DNA of 64,000 nucleotides from Ravibacter sp037191015. Its GTDB lineage: Bacteria > Bacteroidota > Bacteroidia > Cytophagales > Spirosomataceae. The notes beneath the pieces are model-generated. The model was not told the DNA's origin. It saw nothing but the letters and a program-made list of their open reading frames with translations, and searched no databases. Shown here one piece after another: positions 54,051 through 61,655 of the stretch. How positions within the stretch are numbered: position 1 is the first letter of the stretch; each line of letters opens with the position of its first letter. The translations under genes were made by a program, and so were the position numbers. The DNA lies in the NCBI GenBank assembly GCA_037191015.1, contig JBBCKD010000010.1, forward strand, positions 372,001 to 436,000, in the 5' to 3' direction.

Positions 54051-54061
54051 AAAACGTTGAG
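54051..54061 (-). promoter_or_regulatory. CTCAACGTTTT motif abutting the start codon of the CBM6/GH protein
   Basis: On the minus strand CTCAACGTTTT is directly followed by ATG (54050). The whole gap to the upstream glycosyltransferase gene is 34 bp, so the motif takes up a third of it. Confidence 0.4.
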
Positions 54062-54084
54062 ATTGATAATTGAATAATCAGGAT

Positions 54085-54852
54085 TCAAAGCCTCCTGGTA
54101 AACAGGTAATCCAGGTTAAACCGGGTGTAACGGTATAAATCCCTGATGACGGATATCAGCGGATTCCCGGATTCGCGCCAGAAGTTGCGTTTGACGGTAC
54201 TTGGTTCTGAAGTGGAGTTGATCTGTTCAAAAACGGTAGTATAGTTGTCGTAAAAAAGCGCTTTCCCCCTGTTGGCCAGGAAAGACATCATCATCCGGTA
54301 TTCGGTCGCTTCGACTTTGATGCCTTCGCGATACCTGCCGAATCTCGAAAAAAACGTGCTTCTTCTCAGGTGCGGGTGGTCGCTGTAGTAATAGAATTTC
54401 CTGTAGCCGGGCAGGGACCATCTGAAGATCATTTCGGAAAATCCATTCCGGCAGGGCTTCAGGTAAGGATAAACAAAATAAGCATAGAACCTGATAACAT
54501 CGAGGTCAGGCTTTTCCCGGATCAGTTCCATCGCATCTGAAAACACGCGCGGGAATATGTCCTGCGGAACGAAATCTTCCTGGACATACAGGGTATAGGG
54601 CGTCGTGACGGCATCCTGGCCTTTGTTGATATTGTTCCCGAGCCCCTTATTGACCGGTGTGGTCACCAGGTTGAAGGCGTATTGAGCCTGCAGGGACCTG
54701 AGGTGCTCCAGGTGCCCGGGCCGGCTGCCGTCGTCAGATACCACGATGTTTTCAAACCGGCAGTCCAGCTGCTCAAAAGCGGCGAGGAGCCGTTCGAGCG
54801 AGGCGCTCCGGTTGTAATGGGTTACAAGTAGGGTAACATCCGGGAAATACAT
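54085..54852 (-). CDS. glycosyltransferase family 2
   Basis: The 255-residue protein has a GT-A fold: FPDVTLLVTHYNRSASLERL, the nucleotide-binding IVVSDDGSRPGHLEHL, and the DxD-equivalent region LYVQEDFVPQDIFPRV, where ED takes the metal-binding place. No membrane segment. It is third in a minus-strand run (56637 to 49599) and starts 10 bp after the end of the GT8 gene. The acceptor is not known; the Gln-Glu-Asp variant is seen in other GT2 enzymes and does not imply loss of function. Confidence 0.88.
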   Translation of the reverse strand: MYFPDVTLLVTHYNRSASLERLLAAFEQLDCRFENIVVSDDGSRPGHLEHLRSLQAQYAFNLVTTPVNKGLGNNINKGQDAVTTPYTLYVQEDFVPQDIFPRVFSDAMELIREKPDLDVIRFYAYFVYPYLKPCRNGFSEMIFRWSLPGYRKFYYYSDHPHLRRSTFFSRFGRYREGIKVEATEYRMMMSFLANRGKALFYDNYTTVFEQINSTSEPSTVKRNFWRESGNPLISVIRDLYRYTRFNLDYLFTRRL

Positions 54853-54862
54853 GGTGCAGAGG

Positions 54863-55753
54863 CTATTTCAGAAGTCCTAGTACGTTTTTTCTGAGCTTGT
54901 TATAGGCTTTCCTGGCAAGCCGGTGGTAATCGCTTATGGGTTGGAAATCCTTCCATGGCGTAAGGCGGAGGTACTTGTAAAATTCTTCCCGGTAGGCGGG
55001 ATTCGAGCGATAGGTTTTGAAAATAGGTTTGATATCCAGGAAATGGATCAGGTAGGGGTCCTTGATATCCAGCGCGGAGAATGCATTCCATCTTTCGTCC
55101 AGCGGGAGCCATTGGTTGTTGAGGACCACGTTAAGCCCGTACTGGTCCGCCAGGTTTACCTCTTGCAGGTTATCCGAGATGGCCCTGATCACCCTGTTTG
55201 AGATATCTTCTTTCCGCCACCTGACGGGATCGCCTACAATCAGGCCGGCATTGAAGTACAGGTCGTCGGCTTTGAACCCGAATTTCTGGTAGTGCGGAAT
55301 TCCCCCCCAATCCGATCCGACTGTTTTGGACAGATCCTGTACGGCTCCCAGCAGCCTGCCCTGCAGGTCGGTATGCCAGAGCTTCGAAACATCTTCCAGC
55401 ATGATCATGTCTACATCCAGGTAAATAAACCGGCGGACTTCCGCAGGGATGATATGGGGAGCAAACAGTCTCAGGTAGGTAGTGATAGGAAAAGCGGACT
55501 TGTCGACCGGGATCCGGATGCCGGGAGGCAGCACTTCATGGGTTTTGAACCAGTAAAGCGTGGTGACAGCGGGTGTGGCCGACTGGCTGATTTTCTTCCG
55601 GTTAGACTCCGAAATGCCATCATCCATGATGTAGAGATCGATCTTTTCGGAAGTCTTATGGTTTTCTTCAATCGACTTAATGAGCGCGCCGAGCAGAATT
55701 GCATAATGGTTGTCGGTTGCAACTATGAGCGTGATATTGTCTTTATGACTCAT
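54863..55753 (-). CDS. glycosyltransferase family 8
   Basis: The 296-residue protein has GT8 features: NITLIVATDNHYAILLGALI, LYIMDDGISESNRKKI, FPITTYLRLFAPHIIP, and the metal-binding DxD in RRFIYLDVDMIMLEDVSKLW (about residue 113), then YFNAGLIVGDPVRWR and a late HFLDIKPIF region. GT8 enzymes are retaining galactosyl- or glucosyltransferases in lipopolysaccharide and capsule synthesis. It lies between two GT2 genes on the same strand, with 10- and 32-bp gaps. Confidence 0.93.
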   Translation of the reverse strand: MSHKDNITLIVATDNHYAILLGALIKSIEENHKTSEKIDLYIMDDGISESNRKKISQSATPAVTTLYWFKTHEVLPPGIRIPVDKSAFPITTYLRLFAPHIIPAEVRRFIYLDVDMIMLEDVSKLWHTDLQGRLLGAVQDLSKTVGSDWGGIPHYQKFGFKADDLYFNAGLIVGDPVRWRKEDISNRVIRAISDNLQEVNLADQYGLNVVLNNQWLPLDERWNAFSALDIKDPYLIHFLDIKPIFKTYRSNPAYREEFYKYLRLTPWKDFQPISDYHRLARKAYNKLRKNVLGLLK

Positions 55754-55785
55754 ACCGGGGAAAGCAATTTATTAAGCTGTCGTAT

Positions 55786-56637
55786 TTATTTGTTTCGGAG
55801 TTGTCTTCTGAACCTGTTCATAAAAGCTTTCCAGATACTCCCGTCGTCCATCAGCCGGCGCGAAGAAGTGAATACAGTTGCTTTTTTTGATGTTACCCTG
55901 TGAAGCCGGCCGAAGGACATCAGGTTGAGCGCCATTCGTCCGTCCTCACTTTCATTTACAAAATCACTTCCTTTGATGTTGTCGTATTTCCGGCTTCCGC
56001 TTATCAGGAACCCCCCGCTCAGGAGGCCTTTCTGAGTTTCAAAGCCCATGTTGAAGCCGTAAGCGTTTATATACTCTTTCCCCTGCTGACGCAGCCTGAT
56101 GACCACTTCCCCCGCCAGCTCATAAAGGGCGAGGCCCAGCCGGTTCCGGCCCCCAGGAGGGAGAAAAGAGTAATTTCCGTACACACAGGAAACGCGTTTG
56201 TCGTTCATCAAAGGTTCAACCATACAGTTAATCCATTCTGGCGGGTAAATAGTATCAGAGTCCGCGCATAAATGATATTTTCCCCTTGCTTTTTCCAATC
56301 CCATCTGGCGTGCATGCTGTGTACCCTGAAGCGTCTGGACATAAGATTTTACGCCCAGGGAGTCCAGTACCTGCTGGGTATTGTCGGTCGAATTATTATT
56401 GATCACAATAATCTCGGCAGGGAGGTGCGGGCGGTTGCCGGCAAGCGAGGAGAGGGTCCGGTAAATATTGTTTTCTTCGTTCCAGGCCGGAATGACTACC
56501 GAAATTTCGGGGTCGGGCCGGTTGAACGGTTTTAGTTTCTGCCTGAGCGCTTCGATCTCGTGAGGCGTAAAGTCGGAGAACCGCTTGTTACTGTAAAGGA
56601 TCGGTTCGACCCAGCGGGGAAGTCGGAAAAAGTTCAT
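55786..56637 (-). CDS. glycosyltransferase family 2
   Basis: The 283-residue protein has a GT-A domain starting at about residue 44: PEISVVIPAWNEENNIYRTL, EIIVINNNSTDNTQQVLDSL, and the DxD motif in YHLCADSDTIYPPEWINCMV. C-terminal part includes NAYGFNMGFETQKGLLSGGF and SEDGRMALNLMSFGRL, the acceptor-side ED motif. No membrane helix is clear. It is the first gene of the minus-strand run toward 49599; the 335 bp upstream separate it from a divergent GT2 gene. Confidence 0.9.
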   Translation of the reverse strand: MNFFRLPRWVEPILYSNKRFSDFTPHEIEALRQKLKPFNRPDPEISVVIPAWNEENNIYRTLSSLAGNRPHLPAEIIVINNNSTDNTQQVLDSLGVKSYVQTLQGTQHARQMGLEKARGKYHLCADSDTIYPPEWINCMVEPLMNDKRVSCVYGNYSFLPPGGRNRLGLALYELAGEVVIRLRQQGKEYINAYGFNMGFETQKGLLSGGFLISGSRKYDNIKGSDFVNESEDGRMALNLMSFGRLHRVTSKKATVFTSSRRLMDDGSIWKAFMNRFRRQLRNK

Positions 56638-56811
56638 TCAGTTGAAAAGAACAGAATTAAAAGTGATTGAGTAAGTTCGGGAGGGGTATTATGACCCTGC
56701 GGCAATGTTATAAAGACGACAATGCCGGTAGAGCCCTGGAAAGCTGTTAAACGGAAATTCCGGGTAGACGCGGCTCCGGGTTGGAAGCATGGCTGTATTT
56801 TTCATGAATGT

Positions 56812-56820
56812 AACGTTGAG
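56812..56820 (-). promoter_or_regulatory. CTCAACGTT motif in the divergent region
   Basis: AACGTTGAG on the plus strand, that is CTCAACGTT pointing toward the minus-strand GT2 gene, 175 bp before its start. It is in inverted orientation to the copy at 56952-56960. Confidence 0.3.
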
Positions 56821-56823
56821 TAC

Positions 56824-56877
56824 CTGTTTTTAAACAAAGCCTGGCTATCGCAGGATAGCCGTTTTAGTTTAAAACAG
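56824..56877. repeat. nested hairpin in the divergent glycosyltransferase intergenic region
   Basis: Inner stem GGCTATC (56843-56849) / GATAGCC (56854-56860) with loop GCAG. Outer stem CTGTTTTTAAAC (56824-56835) with GTTTAAAACAG (56867-56877), one T bulged. It lies in the 335-bp region between two divergent GT2 genes, just upstream of a TATTTTTG (56900-56907) that fits a -7 element for the plus-strand gene. No gene is seen in this region. Confidence 0.55.
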
Positions 56878-56951
56878 CTTAAAATTATATATAAATGGTT
56901 ATTTTTGAAAATGGTAGAAAACGGTTTTCCCGGCCATCCGGGCGCTCCCTG

Positions 56952-56962
56952 CTCAACGTTTT
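56952..56962 (+). promoter_or_regulatory. CTCAACGTTTT motif before the 56973 gene
   Basis: CTCAACGTTTT ends 10 bp before the start codon at 56973 and is followed by GAAGAATTGA, similar to the sequence after the copy at 41264-41274. With a -7 element at 56900-56907 it would lie in the transcript leader. Confidence 0.4.
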
Positions 56963-56972
56963 GAAGAATTGA

Positions 56973-57893
56973 ATGAAGCTTGTCTCCATTATTACGGTTA
57001 ATTTTAACCAGCACCTGGTCACGGAAGCGTTGCTGGAGTCCGTTATCAGCCTCAATCTGTATGAAAATATCGAACTTATCGTGGTCGATAACGGCAGCAG
57101 GCATAACCCCGTCCCGGCGTGGAAGCTGAAGTACCCGCAGTTCAGGTTCATCCGGTCTGATACCAATCTGGGCTTTGCCGGCGGCAATAACCTGGCGATC
57201 AGGGAGGCTAGGGGAGCCTGCGTATTCCTGGTCAATAACGATACTGTTGTGACGGCTGAGCTGGTATCGAAGCTGGTGCGGGTGCTGGATACGCGGAAGG
57301 GGGCAGGTGTGGTCTCACCCCTCATTCATTATTATGATCAGCCGGGCATCATACAATATGCGGGGTATACCCCTATGAATTTCTATACGGGCAGGAATTC
57401 CTGTATCGGTCAGTTTGAAGAAGATAAAGGGCAATACGACGGTCCCGCCCGTGAAACAGCCTATGCGCACGGGGCGGCCATGATGGTGAGCCGGGAAGTA
57501 CTGGAAAAGGCCGGACTGATGGACGAACGCTACTTTTTATATTATGAAGAGCTGGATTGGTGTGAACGGATCAGGCGGGCCGGTTATAAGATATTTGTAG
57601 AGCCGTCGGCGCTGATCTACCATAAGGAATCGGTTTCGGTCGGGAAAACCAACGGGTTGAAGGAATTCTTTATGCATCGTAACAGAGTTTTGTTCGTACG
57701 GAAAAATGCCGGCGCTGTGACTTTTACGATATTTTGTATTTACTATGCAACCGTGGTAGTTCCTACATGCATGATCCATTATGTCCTTGACGGGCACCGC
57801 AAATTTATACCCGTTATGTTCAGGGCTATCGGCTGGCATTTTACCCATTCTTCGGATAGCGCCGATCCCGGGTATCCCATTCCTGTTTCCTGA
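56973..57893 (+). CDS. glycosyltransferase family 2 (rhamnosyltransferase-like)
   Basis: The 306-residue protein starts LVSIITVNFNQHLVTEALLE, with IELIVVDNGSRHNPVPAWKL, SDTNLGFAGGNNLAIREARG and the metal-binding LVNNDTVVTAELV. The later stretch DERYFLYYEELDWCERIRRA with LIYHKESVSVGK is typical of the rhamnosyltransferase-like GT2 subgroup. A hydrophobic segment near the C-terminus (FTIFCIYYATVVVPTCMIHY) may bind the membrane. It is followed after 33 bp by another GT2 gene in the same direction. Confidence 0.92.
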   Translation: MKLVSIITVNFNQHLVTEALLESVISLNLYENIELIVVDNGSRHNPVPAWKLKYPQFRFIRSDTNLGFAGGNNLAIREARGACVFLVNNDTVVTAELVSKLVRVLDTRKGAGVVSPLIHYYDQPGIIQYAGYTPMNFYTGRNSCIGQFEEDKGQYDGPARETAYAHGAAMMVSREVLEKAGLMDERYFLYYEELDWCERIRRAGYKIFVEPSALIYHKESVSVGKTNGLKEFFMHRNRVLFVRKNAGAVTFTIFCIYYATVVVPTCMIHYVLDGHRKFIPVMFRAIGWHFTHSSDSADPGYPIPVS

Positions 57894-57926
57894 CTTTGCA
57901 AAAAATCATATTCTGTATAAAAAAGA

Positions 57927-59099
57927 ATGAAGTTTTTATTCTGGTTCTCTCTCGGTTTGGTATTCTACACCTTTTTAGGGTATGGTATGTTGCTGTTCGT
58001 TCTCGTAAAGCTCAGGCGGTTGCTCAGGCCTCGCCGGCAGTTGTTTTACCGGGAAGACGATCAGCTGCCCTCGATGTCGCTTATTATTGCGGCGTATAAC
58101 GAGGAAAATATCATAGAGAGGAAAATTCAGAACACCCTGGCGCTTCGTTACCCTGCAGATCGCCTTCGTATTATATTCGTGACCGACGGCTCTTCCGACC
58201 TTACGCCCCAGATTGTTTCTTCATACCCGGCGCTGGAGCTGATGCACTCTCCTGAGCGTAAAGGCAAGATCCACGCCATTCACCGGGTTATGGAAACTGT
58301 CAGCTCCGAAATTGCAGTGTTTACCGACGCCAATACATTTCTCAATCAATCGGCGCTGGTCCTGATGGCGCGGCATTATGCCGATCCGCTCGTCGGAGCA
58401 GTTTCCGGGGAAAAGCGGGTCAGCATGGATAGCTCAGCTGATGCTACGGCAGGGGAAGGGTTTTACTGGAAATATGAATCGCAGCTGAAAAAGTGGGATT
58501 CCGGGCTTTATTCGGTCGTAGGCGCCGCCGGAGAGCTGTTCAGCGTGCGGCGCCCGCTTTACAGGCCCGTTCCGGCAGATACCATCCTTGACGACTTTAT
58601 GATCTCAATGCTTATCGCCGGACAGGGATACCGCATTGTATATGAGCCGGATGCCTATGCCGTGGAAGAAGCTTCCGAAAGTATAACGGAGGAGCTCAAG
58701 CGTAAAGTGAGGATAGCTGCCGGGGGGATACAATCTGTTTTGCGCCTGCTGCCCTTGCTGAATCCTCTGCGGTTCCCGGTGTTATCGTTCCAGTATATAA
58801 GCCACCGGGTATTAAGATGGACGGTCACCCCGCTGGCATTGATCCTGGCGTTTGTACTGAACGTCCGGATCTGCCTGGAGAGCCCTGAGTTGGTCTACCG
58901 GTTGCTGCTGGCGGGTCAGGGTCTGTTTTACCTGATGGCGCTGCTCGGGTGGTGGTTGGAGCGGAGATCGGTTAAAATCAGGGCATTTTTTATCCCTTAT
59001 TACTTTTGCATGATGAATTACGCCGTATTGGCAGGAATTTTTCGTTTTTTTTCAGGAAAACAAAGTGCGGTATGGGAGAAAGCGAAGCGGAAGCAGTAA
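57927..59099 (+). CDS. membrane glycosyltransferase family 2 (processive-synthase-like)
   Basis: The 390-residue protein has an N-terminal helix (FLFWFSLGLVFYTFLGYGML), a GT2 core with SLIIAAYNEENIIERKIQNT and IIFVTDGSSDLTPQIV, the acidic motif VFTDANTFLNQSALV, and GAAGELFSVRRPLY. The segment DDFMISMLIAGQGYRIVYEP and ELKRKVRIAAGGIQSVL correspond to the TED- and QxxRW-like parts of processive enzymes, although the Trp is absent. Three C-terminal helices follow. Role: inner-membrane glycan synthesis, substrate unknown. Confidence 0.88.
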   Translation: MKFLFWFSLGLVFYTFLGYGMLLFVLVKLRRLLRPRRQLFYREDDQLPSMSLIIAAYNEENIIERKIQNTLALRYPADRLRIIFVTDGSSDLTPQIVSSYPALELMHSPERKGKIHAIHRVMETVSSEIAVFTDANTFLNQSALVLMARHYADPLVGAVSGEKRVSMDSSADATAGEGFYWKYESQLKKWDSGLYSVVGAAGELFSVRRPLYRPVPADTILDDFMISMLIAGQGYRIVYEPDAYAVEEASESITEELKRKVRIAAGGIQSVLRLLPLLNPLRFPVLSFQYISHRVLRWTVTPLALILAFVLNVRICLESPELVYRLLLAGQGLFYLMALLGWWLERRSVKIRAFFIPYYFCMMNYAVLAGIFRFFSGKQSAVWEKAKRKQ

Positions 59100-59159
59100 G
59101 AGGCAGCCGGTAAACAAACGCTGGTACCTGAAAGCTGATGGCTAAAACATTTTATACAT

Positions 59160-59648
59160 ATGAGAATATTATTGAGCTTGTTATCTGTCGCAGGCGTATT
59201 TGCAGCCTGCAGCGATACGACGGAGAGAAAGGACGAGGCGCCGGAGGAAGTAAGGGTTATTGTAAACGACACCATTTCGCGGGAGCGTGATAAGGTGAGC
59301 GCCGCTCCGGCAGCGGTTTATACCGTCAAAGTTCCCGACGAATTGAACGAGTTCGAATTTGCCGTGAAACTGTACGAAACCCCGCTGAGGTTTCGCTACC
59401 GGGTCGCTGTCAGGTACAAGATGATGGAGGTCAGGGATAGTGTGGATATTCCGAATTTTGGTTATCAGCCGCGGGTAGATGTTAAAAAGGCCGGGGGTGA
59501 TCTTGCCTGTATGATAGGTTTTTACGACGCCGATGGCAGTTTCCGGGATTTAAAAAGAGTAGAGGTGGTCGACAACCAGCTCAGGATACGTCAGGTGAAA
59601 AGATACGGGGTGAGAACAGTGAAGAAAAGTGCATCTAAAGCTCCGTAA
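59160..59648 (+). CDS. small hypothetical lipoprotein
   Basis: The 162-residue protein has a lipoprotein signal (ILLSLLSVAGVFAAC; lipobox VFAAC, Cys17). The mature part begins acidic (SDTTERKDEAPEEVRVIVND), followed by beta-strand-rich segments such as EFEFAVKLYETPLRFRYRVA and IPNFGYQPRVDVKKAGGDLA, and ends with a basic tail. I recognise no family. It is the last gene in the direction of the two GT2 genes, 60 bp after them, and may belong to the envelope-related group. Confidence 0.7.
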   Translation: MRILLSLLSVAGVFAACSDTTERKDEAPEEVRVIVNDTISRERDKVSAAPAAVYTVKVPDELNEFEFAVKLYETPLRFRYRVAVRYKMMEVRDSVDIPNFGYQPRVDVKKAGGDLACMIGFYDADGSFRDLKRVEVVDNQLRIRQVKRYGVRTVKKSASKAP

Positions 59649-59707
59649 CCAGCAGAATTGTTTAGAAGCTCAGACTTTGCCAACTTCCGGTTTTAACCCG
59701 GTTAGGT

Positions 59708-59989
59708 ATGAGATTCTATTCTGAAGACGACGAGGGTGGCAGGCCGGTATGGATGTCGCCGGAGGAAGTAGCTGATCCCGGCAGCGTGCTGCAGGAGTTT
59801 TGCGAAGAGTATTCGCTGAGCAACTGCCGGTTTTACCTGTGGAAGATGTTAACTGCATCGGTATCGGCAGGGGATCACCCGGTAGGCGCCTCAGCCGGGG
59901 CCCAGCTTTATTTCTTCGAAAACCTGATGCCTGCATTGGAAGCCCTATACCTTATTTACCGGGCGCCTGCGGAAGAGGAAGATTTGTAA
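59708..59989 (+). CDS. small hypothetical protein, helical module A
   Basis: 93 residues: MRFYSEDDEGGRPVWMSPEE, then VLQEFCEEYSLSNCRFYLWK and GAQLYFFENLMPALEALYLI. It is acidic, without signal or membrane span. The pattern of two helices, a Gly-containing loop, then an FFxxLxxxLExxYxI helix recurs twice in the protein encoded at 61656-62189. That, and the position beside two XRE-type regulators, suggests a related group of proteins at this locus. I do not recognise a named family. Confidence 0.65.
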   Translation: MRFYSEDDEGGRPVWMSPEEVADPGSVLQEFCEEYSLSNCRFYLWKMLTASVSAGDHPVGASAGAQLYFFENLMPALEALYLIYRAPAEEEDL

Positions 59990-60034
59990 GCGCATTAGCG
60001 ACGGCGGCTCCCTGAGCGGCCGGTCGGTTTTGGA

Positions 60035-60098
60035 AGCTGACAGCTGATTTGAGATAGCTGTCAGCTGACTTCCGAAATCCGCCGGCTATCTCAAATCA
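60035..60098. repeat. two overlapping, mutually exclusive inverted repeats
   Basis: Repeat 1: AGCTGACAGCT (60035-60045) and AGCTGTCAGCT (60056-60066). Repeat 2: TGATTTGAGATAGC (60045-60058) and GCTATCTCAAATCA (60085-60098). They share 60045 and 60056-60058, so both cannot form fully at once. They lie between the convergent genes ending at 59989 and 60086, and the right arm of repeat 2 covers the last codons of the minus-strand gene. Probably a terminator-like region. Confidence 0.6.
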
Positions 60099-60574
60099 AG
60101 CAGCTTCTGAAGCATTTGCACCTTTTCCTGTTCGGATTTAAGGAGGCGTTCGTAGAGCTTTTCATTTTCTTCCATCGCGGCTACCCATTTTTCCAGCGGA
60201 TTGAAAGAGGCCGGAAACGCCGGGATATGTTGCGCCTGCGCCCGGATTTCCGGTTCCGGGCGGGGTGCCACGGACGGCTGTACCGCGTCTTCGGGAGATG
60301 CCGGGATATTTTCGTAATGATTCCGGAGATTCTGAATAGCAGTTTCTTCGTCAAAATCCAGGATGGCTTTAGAAGGTACCTGGAGTACCCCGGCGATATA
60401 TTCCAGGGTCTCGCTAGGGATTATTTCTTTTTGTTCAAGCAGCGATACGCGCTTTTGAGACCATGTATCGCCCAACTCATAGGCGAGGGCCTCCTGCTTA
60501 ATGCCCAGCATTTCCCTGAAACGCTTGAGATTCCGGCCGTGATGCGATGGTTTGGTGCATGAAGAAACGATCAT
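60086..60574 (-). CDS. XRE family helix-turn-helix regulator
   Basis: About 162 residues from the start codon at 60574 (MIVSSCTKPSHHGRNLKRFR); an in-frame start at 60625 lies in the divergent promoter region. The helix-turn-helix spans about 15-75: GRNLKRFREMLGIKQEALAY, then TWSQKRVSLLEQKEIIPSET and LEYIAGVLQVPSKAILDFDE. A Pro/Ala-rich linker follows and then a coiled-coil tail (LEKWVAAMEENEKLYERLLKSEQEK) likely for dimerisation. It is divergent from the S24-type regulator at 60721. Targets are unknown. Confidence 0.88.
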   Translation of the reverse strand: MIVSSCTKPSHHGRNLKRFREMLGIKQEALAYELGDTWSQKRVSLLEQKEIIPSETLEYIAGVLQVPSKAILDFDEETAIQNLRNHYENIPASPEDAVQPSVAPRPEPEIRAQAQHIPAFPASFNPLEKWVAAMEENEKLYERLLKSEQEKVQMLQKLLDLR

Positions 60575-60670
60575 AAGGCGATTTTTTTGTATAGTATCTG
60601 GAACTGTGCACTTTGTGTTTGTCACTAAAATGCTTCACCTTTGTTAAGGACGAATACAGCTATACAGCAA

Positions 60671-60694
60671 ATATCGAATGAAAATTTTCGATAT
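60671..60694. promoter_or_regulatory. candidate operator between two divergent regulators
   Basis: ATATCGAA (60671-60678) and TTCGATAT (60687-60694) are perfect inverted repeats with an 8-bp spacer; the spacer region also contains the palindrome GAAAATTTTC (60680-60689). It lies 26 bp before the S24-type regulator start and about 97 bp before the divergent XRE gene, a fit for shared or self control. A second GGAAAATTTTA lies just before the ATG. Confidence 0.6.
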
Positions 60695-60720
60695 CAAAGT
60701 AGATTTGAGGAAAATTTTAT

Positions 60721-61518
60721 ATGACTATGTTTTCTGAAAGATTAAGCCAGTTCATTGCAAGTGTTGGCGAAACCCCTACCTCATTTGAAGCTAAAATCGG
60801 AGTATCAAAAGGAGCTATCTACAAGCCGATCAGGAACGGGAAGACAGTAGGTTTGGAAATATTGGTGAAAATTTTCTCCAATTACCCGGAGCTGGATGTC
60901 GAGTGGCTTATAACCGGGTCAGGGACGATGTTCCGGCAGGAAGCCCATTCGCGCAGCGGGAGCTCTTTCGTAACCGAGGATATGCCGGTCGGATACAGTA
61001 TTATGAAAGGGCCTAAATCCGTTGTCCGCGTGATTGCCTCCCGCCAGGCGGCCGGCTGGGACGGGATTTTCGAAGGGTGCGAGCACCTGGTCGAATCCTT
61101 TTTCTACCTGCCGGCGCGGATGTTGCCGGGAGGCCGCGATTATGCCGGTTTTACGGTAATAGAAAACAGCATGGAGCCGACGCTCTCGATCAAATCCATG
61201 CTGATAGCGGAGCTGGTCGCGCCGGAAGATTATCGGCGGATACAAACCGGCCATGTGTATGTCGTGATCACAGGGCAGGGTGTTATCATCAGGAGGATTA
61301 CGAACAGGCTGAAGGAAAGAGGCACTCTTCAGGCTTTTGCCGACAACAGCGATTATGGTCCTGTCGACATATCTGCAGCCGAAATTTCCTCGGTTTGGAA
61401 AGCCAGGGCGCTTTTCTCTTTTGGCTTCTCCGGTGAGCGCCACCAGTTGTACCAGCTTTACCAGGACCTGGAGGAGCGTATCAGGTCCCTGGAGAACCGG
61501 GGAGATAATCCCGCCTGA
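60721..61518 (+). CDS. phage-repressor-like S24 protein with Arg in place of the catalytic Lys
   Basis: 265 residues (ATG 60721, alternative 60727). The N-terminal HTH segment SFEAKIGVSKGAIYKPIRNG is of phage-repressor type. The C-terminal part follows S24 peptidases: Ala111-Gly112 in SRQAAGWDG at the cleavage-site position, Ser150 in VIENSMEPTL as nucleophile, but the base position reads IIRRI (Arg191-Arg192) instead of Lys. A short helical tail (LYQDLEERIRSLENR) ends the protein. If the alignment is right, self-cleavage would be lost or altered and it may act as a stable repressor. It is divergent from the XRE gene and followed by a helical-module protein. Confidence 0.83.
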   Translation: MTMFSERLSQFIASVGETPTSFEAKIGVSKGAIYKPIRNGKTVGLEILVKIFSNYPELDVEWLITGSGTMFRQEAHSRSGSSFVTEDMPVGYSIMKGPKSVVRVIASRQAAGWDGIFEGCEHLVESFFYLPARMLPGGRDYAGFTVIENSMEPTLSIKSMLIAELVAPEDYRRIQTGHVYVVITGQGVIIRRITNRLKERGTLQAFADNSDYGPVDISAAEISSVWKARALFSFGFSGERHQLYQLYQDLEERIRSLENRGDNPA

Positions 61519-61655
61519 TCCTGCAGCCCGGGATATTTATCCCGATGTAAACGTTTAAATAATTTCTTCGGGATAATGAACGTCTCCGCAGGTGTGGAAC
61601 AGAAATAATGATCGTCGGAAATTCGCTGGCAGAACGTCACCAGAATTTCACCATT

